IMG/VR virus record: IMGVR_UViG_3300031708_000002
Coordinates: 1 to 34,877 of that record
Origin: a virus
DNA: 34,877 nt
Direction: 5' to 3' (one strand)
This document shows positions 31,479 to 34,877 of the stretch, one piece after another. How positions within the stretch are numbered: position 1 is the stretch's first letter; the number at the start of each line of letters is the position of its first letter. Below the pieces are notes generated by a model. That model was not told the DNA's origin. It made no database searches and saw nothing but the letters and a program-made list of their open reading frames with translations. The position numbers were made by a program, and so were the translations under genes.

Positions 31479-32476
31479 CGTGCACCGCCTCGTGGCCTGT
31501 CGAGGATGGCATCAAGCCGGGTCTCGACATCCATCACCGCGCCCATGTCCATTTGTCCGGCCTCGGTGAACGTGCCGTTATTCATATGCCGCAGCGCCCG
31601 CAGCTCGTTCGGCTGGTCCTTGTATTGGGCAATCAACTTGTCCCATTGCGCCAGCCAGTCGATGCTGTTGCGGAATGCGAACCCGCCGTCAGGCGTCGCA
31701 ATCCGCCAGTCGCCACCGTCCGCGTCGGTGCTGGCGTTTTCCATCGCGTCGACCTGGCGCTGGGTAATCTCCCGCTTGGGTGCTGGCCGCTGCGGCTCCG
31801 CTGGCCGCTCGGGTGTGCCGTCAATGGTGATCCCCCCCGCGTCGACCTCGCGCCCGTCCATTTCATCATCGGTATAGTCTGAGACATCCTCGGGGAACGC
31901 CGCCCGCAGCACCGCCGCCTTCGTGCACTTGTGGATCATTTGCCGCGGCGCTTGCTGCCATCGTTGGTTCGGGACCTCGGATCGGAACGATGCTCGACCG
32001 TAGCATTCATCCCAAAATAATTGCTCGGTGAACGCCCGTTGCACGCCGCCGACATCGCGGTAGACCGTGACCGCGCACCATGTCGGATAGGTCAACGTCA
32101 TCTCGACGTTGCGTGTGGAGCCATCGTCATTCTCGAATTGACCACGAAACGTCCGCTCGACATCGGGACCCCATACGGGCATATCCATGCCAGTCCATTT
32201 GCCCGATCGCGACGCGGTTATTTCGACTTCGTTAATACCCGACATCACGACTTGAACCTTGCGGCGTAGCTTGCTGTTATACATCGCAACGATGTGCACA
32301 GGCTTCTTCATTGGGTCCAATTTGCGCACGGTGCAGTAATCCAACACCGCCATGATTATCTCGGGGGTCTCGGCCGCCGGGTAGAGATCGGCCAAGACTC
32401 TCCACTGTACATCGGTGCCGGGGAATATCGCCGGCTTATTGATACGAACGGCGATCGACATCGGTTCACGTGCCAT
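31475..32476 (-). CDS. recT: RecT/Bet-type single-strand annealing protein
   Basis: The protein has 333 residues. Residues 38-215 resemble the Bet branch of the RecT superfamily: PEIIMAVLDYCTVRKLDPMKKPVHIV, V-Q-V-V-M-S-G-I-N-E, W-C-A-V-T-V-Y-R, and QAPRQMIHKCTKAAVLRAAFP. These proteins pair complementary single strands during phage recombination and replication. The C-terminal 120 residues are less conserved and acidic. A partner exonuclease would be expected next to it, but neither neighbour looks like one. Start TGATG overlaps the Gp157-like gene. Confidence 0.9.
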   Translation of the reverse strand: MAREPMSIAVRINKPAIFPGTDVQWRVLADLYPAAETPEIIMAVLDYCTVRKLDPMKKPVHIVAMYNSKLRRKVQVVMSGINEVEITASRSGKWTGMDMPVWGPDVERTFRGQFENDDGSTRNVEMTLTYPTWCAVTVYRDVGGVQRAFTEQLFWDECYGRASFRSEVPNQRWQQAPRQMIHKCTKAAVLRAAFPEDVSDYTDDEMDGREVDAGGITIDGTPERPAEPQRPAPKREITQRQVDAMENASTDADGGDWRIATPDGGFAFRNSIDWLAQWDKLIAQYKDQPNELRALRHMNNGTFTEAGQMDMGAVMDVETRLDAILDRPRGGAR

Positions 32477-33066
32477 CAGTCCGACCCTTCCTCGGTTGTC
32501 TCGGGTGCCTCGCCGTCCGGCTCGTCAACCGGAGTAATTCCAGTGATCACCAGTTTTGGGGCTGCGTTCGACAGAAAGGCGCCCTCGATCACGACGCCCT
32601 GTTTAAGGTCGTCAAGGATCGCTCGCCGGTTGAGTTCCCGAATCATTTTCACATACTGCGCGGGGATCGCTTGTTCGTCGGTGATCAACGCCGATGGGCT
32701 GCCACGGGCAACCGATACGGTGCCCTCAAGCGCCATAAAGCGCGGATATCGCAGGATTTGCATAAGGTCCAATAGCTCGGATCGCAACGCCGCGAGGCGC
32801 TTGGCGTAGCGGGCCTGGCGCGCGCGATAGGTGCCCGCGAAAGCCTTGGCCTCGGCCGTCCGCATCGTCGCAAAGGCAATCGCGCGGACGATGCGCCGGA
32901 TCAGGTCGTCCGGGTGCATCGCGCCCGGATCGGCGCCGAGTGCGGCCCTGATCGCGTTCTCATCATCGGCCAGGTCCGGGTCGCCCGCGAGCTGCGCCCG
33001 CGCTCGCTGCCACGCTGCAACGCAAAGCTCGATTGTCATGGGAGAGGGGCCGGTCGGTTCGCTCAT
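32476..33066 (-). CDS. Gp157-family early protein
   Basis: The product (196 residues) matches the siphovirus Gp157 pattern: a long helix with AEAKAFAGTYRARQARYAKRL followed by ALRSELLDLMQ, then ALEGTVSVARGSPSALITDEQAIPAQYV, R-R-A-I-L-D-D-L-K-Q-G-V-V-I-E-G-A and S-N-A-A-P-K-L-V-I. Gp157 proteins accompany RecT or Erf in many phages and probably act in recombination; the molecular role is unproven. The ATG 33066 has GGAGG 7 bases ahead. It is the first gene of the early minus operon and has an operator-like palindrome in its promoter region. Confidence 0.85.
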   Translation of the reverse strand: MSEPTGPSPMTIELCVAAWQRARAQLAGDPDLADDENAIRAALGADPGAMHPDDLIRRIVRAIAFATMRTAEAKAFAGTYRARQARYAKRLAALRSELLDLMQILRYPRFMALEGTVSVARGSPSALITDEQAIPAQYVKMIRELNRRAILDDLKQGVVIEGAFLSNAAPKLVITGITPVDEPDGEAPETTEEGSD

Positions 33067-33082
33067 CTCGTCGCCTCCGGGT

Positions 33083-33111
33083 CTAGAAAGTGCCACGCTG
33101 GCACGACTCAA
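33083..33111 (-). promoter_or_regulatory. Candidate promoter of the recombination operon
   Basis: On the minus strand TTGAGT (33111-33106) and TTCTAG (33088-33083) are separated by 17 bases. The spacer is filled by the palindrome at 33091-33103. The -10 match is weak, so the promoter is a proposal. Transcription would begin about 10 bases before the Gp157 ribosome site. Confidence 0.4.
33091..33103. promoter_or_regulatory. Operator-like palindrome site 3 (TGCC-N5-GGCA)
   Basis: TGCCACGCTGGCA, with GTGCCA / TGGCAC arms of six bases. It lies 25 bases upstream of the Gp157-like start and would sit between the -35 and -10 of the proposed promoter, an ideal place for repression. Confidence 0.65.
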
Positions 33112-33162
33112 GGGGCGACGGCAAGAGGCATTGCAGTAAGTGCAATTCGCAAATGATTGCTA

Positions 33163-33193
33163 TTGGAAAGGCGGCGGCGGATCATCGTTATAC
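33163..33193 (+). promoter_or_regulatory. Possible plus-strand promoter before the gene at 33265
   Basis: TTGGAA and TTATAC with a 19-base spacer lie about 72 bases before the start. A 6-bp inverted repeat CGGTGG / CCACCG follows at 33193-33210. The spacing is longer than ideal. Confidence 0.3.
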
Positions 33194-33264
33194 GGTGGGG
33201 CTCACCACCGTGACAACGGCGTTAAGGCTACGTCATTGAGCCGTTACGACATGGAGGTTGCACA

Positions 33265-33519
33265 ATGAACGTCTTGATCCACGGCGAGCCGCCGTGGCCC
33301 GTCCATATCCTTAATTCCCACACGATGGGGTATCGTCCGGCAACGGATACGCCGAACCTTTGGTTGCGCCGCCTAAAGTGGTGTCTCGTGATGCCGTGGG
33401 ATGCGGTCGCACGTCCTGAAAATCCATCCCCTTATGTCTTAAAAGATGTGCACACAGAAGCGGATCGCGCGCCCACATATCCGCGCCGATGTCGCCAAAC
33501 GTCAGCAAATCCAAGGTGA
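33265..33519 (+). CDS. Small plus-strand protein overlapping the repressor gene antisense
   Basis: The 84-residue frame has a strong GGAGG seven bases before the ATG. Its first 50 codons (MNVLIHGEPPWPVHILNSHTM...) mostly end in G or C as genuine genes here do, while the second half from about 33417 does not and is antisense to the repressor's 3' part. It may therefore be a truncated gene whose end was replaced, or a real small gene. No family recognised. Confidence 0.5.
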   Translation: MNVLIHGEPPWPVHILNSHTMGYRPATDTPNLWLRRLKWCLVMPWDAVARPENPSPYVLKDVHTEADRAPTYPRRCRQTSANPR

Positions 33520-33733
33520 TGCCGAAACCGCGGCACACCCTTGCTGCGGTTTCGTGTCCCATCTCGCGAGTGGCCGTTTCATACCTGGCATAAGCTGTTC
33601 GCCCGAGTAACGCGTCGGCCACCGCGTTCACTTCGGGCTGTGTGAGGCCCCGAAACTCGCGTACGGCTTTCAATCGCGCGGCGACCGGAAGTAAAAATCT
33701 CTCTTTTGTCTTAATTCGTCTGCGTGGCGGCAT
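33311..33733 (-). CDS. XRE-family repressor-like protein (probable lysogeny repressor)
   Basis: The protein has 140 residues from ATG 33733. A helix-turn-helix lies at about 18-75: R-L-K-A-V-R-E-F-R-G-L-T-Q-P-E-V-N-A-V, G-R-T-A-Y-A-R-Y-E-T-A-T-R and A-A-R-V-C-R-G-F-G-I-T-L-D-L-L. The last 55 residues look unstructured and lie antisense to another frame. There is no LexA/CI-type S24 protease domain, so RecA-stimulated self-cleavage is unlikely. It is divergent from the Cro-like gene, and operators lie between them, so it is the best candidate for the CI-like repressor. The ribosome site is weak. Confidence 0.78.
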   Translation of the reverse strand: MPPRRRIKTKERFLLPVAARLKAVREFRGLTQPEVNAVADALLGRTAYARYETATREMGHETAARVCRGFGITLDLLTFGDIGADMWARDPLLCAHLLRHKGMDFQDVRPHPTASRDTTLGGATKGSAYPLPDDTPSCGN

Positions 33734-33764
33734 TTTCAAACCCCAATCAATCCTTCGTGAGCGG

Positions 33765-33777
33765 TGCCATTCTGGCA
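33765..33777. promoter_or_regulatory. Operator-like palindrome site 4 (TGCC-N5-GGCA)
   Basis: TGCCATTCTGGCA with seven-base arms GGTGCCA / TGGCACC (33763-33779). It covers the proposed -10 of the repressor promoter, so it could serve autoregulation. Confidence 0.65.
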
Positions 33778-33800
33778 CCAACTTGCCGTTAAGGCAATGA
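33772..33800 (-). promoter_or_regulatory. Candidate repressor promoter
   Basis: On the minus strand TTGCCT and CAGAAT are spaced 17 bases apart, each with four of six consensus bases. The -10 is in the middle of operator site 4 and the -35 touches operator site 5. Transcription would start about 30 bases before the repressor ATG. Confidence 0.5.
33784..33796. promoter_or_regulatory. Operator-like palindrome site 5 (TGCC-N5-GGCA)
   Basis: TGCCGTTAAGGCA, part of the dyad TTGCC-GTTAA-GGCAA. It shares the TGCC/GGCA half-sites but has a different centre. Centre-to-centre distance to site 4 is 19 bases, about two helical turns, as in tandem operators. Confidence 0.55.
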
Positions 33801-33809
33801 ACGATGCGG

Positions 33810-33829
33810 CGTCCTGACCGGTCAGGACG
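33810..33829. promoter_or_regulatory. Perfect 20-base palindrome
   Basis: CGTCCTGACCGGTCAGGACG is identical to its reverse complement. It lies between the divergent repressor and Cro-like genes. A related incomplete copy (CGTCCTGACCGATCAG) follows operator site 2 at 29826. This is a second regulator's site, distinct from the TGCC-N5-GGCA type. Confidence 0.65.
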
Positions 33830-33836
33830 TGCCACC

Positions 33837-33850
33837 TGCAACAGTTTGCA
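33837..33850. promoter_or_regulatory. TGCAA-N4-TTGCA dyad
   Basis: TGCAACAGTTTGCA lies 60 bases before the Cro-like start. TGCAACAGTTTT occurs also at 29862 in the integrase control gap, so the motif is shared by both regions. Confidence 0.45.
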
Positions 33851-33860
33851 ACGACCCAAT

Positions 33861-33890
33861 TTGCCATCGTGCCTCGCTGGCACGTAAGCT
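33861..33890 (+). promoter_or_regulatory. Candidate promoter for the Cro-like gene, operator in spacer
   Basis: TTGCCA (33861-33866) and TAAGCT (33885-33890) are 18 bases apart with operator site 6 between them. The predicted transcript start, seven bases after the -10, falls on the ATG at 33897, so the message would be leaderless. The -10 has three of six consensus bases. Confidence 0.45.
33870..33882. promoter_or_regulatory. Operator-like palindrome site 6 (TGCC-N5-GGCA)
   Basis: TGCCTCGCTGGCA with outer arms CGTGCC / GGCACG (33868-33884). It ends 14 bases before the Cro-like ATG and lies inside the proposed promoter spacer. Confidence 0.6.
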
Positions 33891-33896
33891 CCGGGC

Positions 33897-34142
33897 ATGC
33901 TTCACGCGCAGGTCATTCGGGAACTTGGCGGGCCGACCTTCCTGGCAGAACGGCTGGGCTATGGGCATAGTTCCGTTGTCAGCCGGTGGGCGACGCGTGG
34001 CATCCCCCCGATGCTCTGGGGCACCATCGCCAAGCTGTGCGCCCAGCACGAGCCGCCGATCCGTTGCGGCAAGCGCCGCCCGCTCACCTGGCAGGACTTC
34101 GCCGACGCCTCGCCGTTGTTCGCCCGCCGCCGCGCGGCTTGA
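33897..34142 (+). CDS. Cro-like helix-turn-helix protein
   Basis: The 81-residue protein has PTFLAERLGYGHSSVVSRWATRGIP near its start, a compact helix-turn-helix like that of Cro/YdaS proteins, then an I-A-K-L-C helix. It heads the plus-strand operon leading to the nuclease and packaging genes and is divergent from the repressor. No Shine-Dalgarno is seen before the ATG; a leaderless message is probable. It would compete with the repressor and commit the phage to lytic growth. Confidence 0.8.
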   Translation: MLHAQVIRELGGPTFLAERLGYGHSSVVSRWATRGIPPMLWGTIAKLCAQHEPPIRCGKRRPLTWQDFADASPLFARRRAA

Positions 34143-34148
34143 GCGGTC

Positions 34149-34391
34149 ATGCGCCGGACCTCCGCGCGCCAGCCGTGCTTTCCGATTCATTTTCCCGGCT
34201 TCGCGCGCGTGCACTGCCATCGCTGCGGGCGCCTCGGGGTGCGGATCGTCCAGCTTGGCTTGACCACCAACGGCGCTTTGGAGCGGGCCTGGTGCGGGCC
34301 TGACTGCGCCCAGCTCGACGGCTGGCCTTGGCTGATCAGTGAGGTATCGCGCCGCGACGCTCGCCGCGACGCCGCCCGCGCGACCGGGTGA
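34149..34391 (+). CDS. Small zinc-ribbon-like protein
   Basis: An 80-residue protein with CHRCGRLGV (Cys 23 and 26) and WCGPDCAQ (two Cys three residues apart), which together could bind one zinc. The C-terminus is Arg/Ala-rich and helical. It follows the Cro-like gene by 6 bases. No family name is supported; a DNA- or RNA-binding role is possible. Its stop overlaps the nuclease GTG start. Confidence 0.65.
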   Translation: MRRTSARQPCFPIHFPGFARVHCHRCGRLGVRIVQLGLTTNGALERAWCGPDCAQLDGWPWLISEVSRRDARRDAARATG

Positions 34392-34831
34392 CGCCGATGA
34401 TCAGGTCGCGGTTCCGACTGTCACCGCCGCCGACCGCAGAGGACGATCTGCACATTGCTGTTGCCGACGCCTTGCGCGTCCTGATCCTGCCGCCGGTGCA
34501 ATGGACCACGTTCCCGGCCGGTGTCGGTGACCTGCCACCGCAGACCGCCGCACGGCTTTACAGGAAGGGCCTGGCATCGGGCTGGCCCGATATCCTGGTG
34601 TTGCACGTCCGCCTGTATGGGATCGAGCTAAAGGCCCCTGGGGGCCAGTTGACGCGCACCCGCCGCATCGTGCGCCCGCGCTCGGGCCGCGTCGTCGAGC
34701 GCATGGGCCAGGTCGAGCGCTTCCCGTTGCTCGAAGGCGCCGGGATGACCATCGCCACATGCCGGTCTGTCGCCGAAGTGGTGGACGTGCTGCGCGGCTG
34801 GGGCATCCCGATGCGGAGGGCTGCGGCGTGA
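34388..34831 (+). CDS. VRR-NUC domain nuclease
   Basis: The product has 147 residues from GTG 34388 in a GTGA overlap. It matches the VRR-NUC fold of the PD-(D/E)xK superfamily: E-D-D-L-H near the start, G-W-P-D-I-L-V-L (acidic residue) and Y-G-I-E-L-K-A-P-G-G (Glu and Lys), then a G-Q-V-E-R-F-like helix. Single-domain VRR-NUC proteins are common in phage early operons and may resolve branched DNA before packaging. It is also the only nuclease in the window that could act with the RecT-like protein. Start choice is by overlap. Confidence 0.88.
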   Translation: MTPMIRSRFRLSPPPTAEDDLHIAVADALRVLILPPVQWTTFPAGVGDLPPQTAARLYRKGLASGWPDILVLHVRLYGIELKAPGGQLTRTRRIVRPRSGRVVERMGQVERFPLLEGAGMTIATCRSVAEVVDVLRGWGIPMRRAAA

Positions 34832-34877
34832 GAGAGTTCCGCAAGCGTCCCGAGGACTGCGCCCTGTGCGGATCGCG
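34828..34877 (+). CDS. Start of a Cys-containing gene (3' partial), possibly HNH nuclease
   Basis: A GTG start in GTGA overlap opens a frame MREFRKRPEDCALCGSR that runs out of the window. The CALC pair would fit the zinc site of an HNH endonuclease, which often precedes the small terminase, but only 16 residues can be seen. Confidence 0.45.
   Translation, partial: MREFRKRPEDCALCGS

Overview
The window is almost entirely a temperate tailed phage with a contractile tail (myovirus morphology). DNA packaging and head genes are HK97-like, tail and baseplate genes are Mu-like, and there is a tyrosine-integrase lysogeny region. Base composition is high-GC throughout (judged by eye) and starts and ribosome sites are proteobacterial in style. 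The set of small conserved genes suggests an alphaproteobacterial host, but no host gene, tRNA or rRNA is visible, so the host is an inference. The first gene is cut at position 1 and belongs to packaging; the last is cut at 34877 and lies in the early operon that would normally run into packaging. The window therefore reads as nearly one whole phage genome opened just before the small terminase, with the integrase in the interior and not at an edge.

Left to right on the plus strand: small and large terminase, a low-complexity PDQGLP-repeat protein, portal, prohead protease, major capsid, a small head protein, head-tail connector, head closure, gp10-like neck protein and tail terminator (1-8927). 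A 993-residue repeat-built tail fibre follows. Then comes a Mu-like tail: DUF2635, sheath, tube, tail assembly chaperone with a P2-type slippery site, tape measure with an embedded lysozyme, a gpN-like protein split into two genes, gp44, gp45, gp46 and gp47 (11925-21253). A second fibre, a small Cys-rich protein, gp48, a BPSL0067-type lysin, a probable holin and a third fibre end the late block (21250-26090). Many late genes overlap by 1-4 bases (ATGA, TGATG, GTGA), which points to one translationally coupled operon.

The minus strand from 33066 back to 26087 holds the rest. Gp157-family protein, a RecT-type annealing protein, two small proteins, a Cys-rich conserved protein and an AlpA-like regulator (33066-30091) form one operon. 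After a 352-bp regulatory gap come two small genes, the integrase (29738-28029), and a four-gene cassette (27949-26087) with a small basic protein, an XRE-like protein and a YkgJ-like Cys-cluster protein.

Control region 33311-34877: a short XRE repressor (minus) diverges from a Cro-like gene (plus), which leads a plus-strand operon with a zinc-ribbon-like protein and a VRR-NUC nuclease. Six copies of a palindrome, TGCC-N5-GGCA, sit only in non-coding gaps near gene starts. I propose they are the operators of the phage repressor. The other main results are the frameshift site that joins the tail chaperone to a GpE-like tail, the split gpN gene, the PDQGLP protein, and two control regions that share the same sequence modules.
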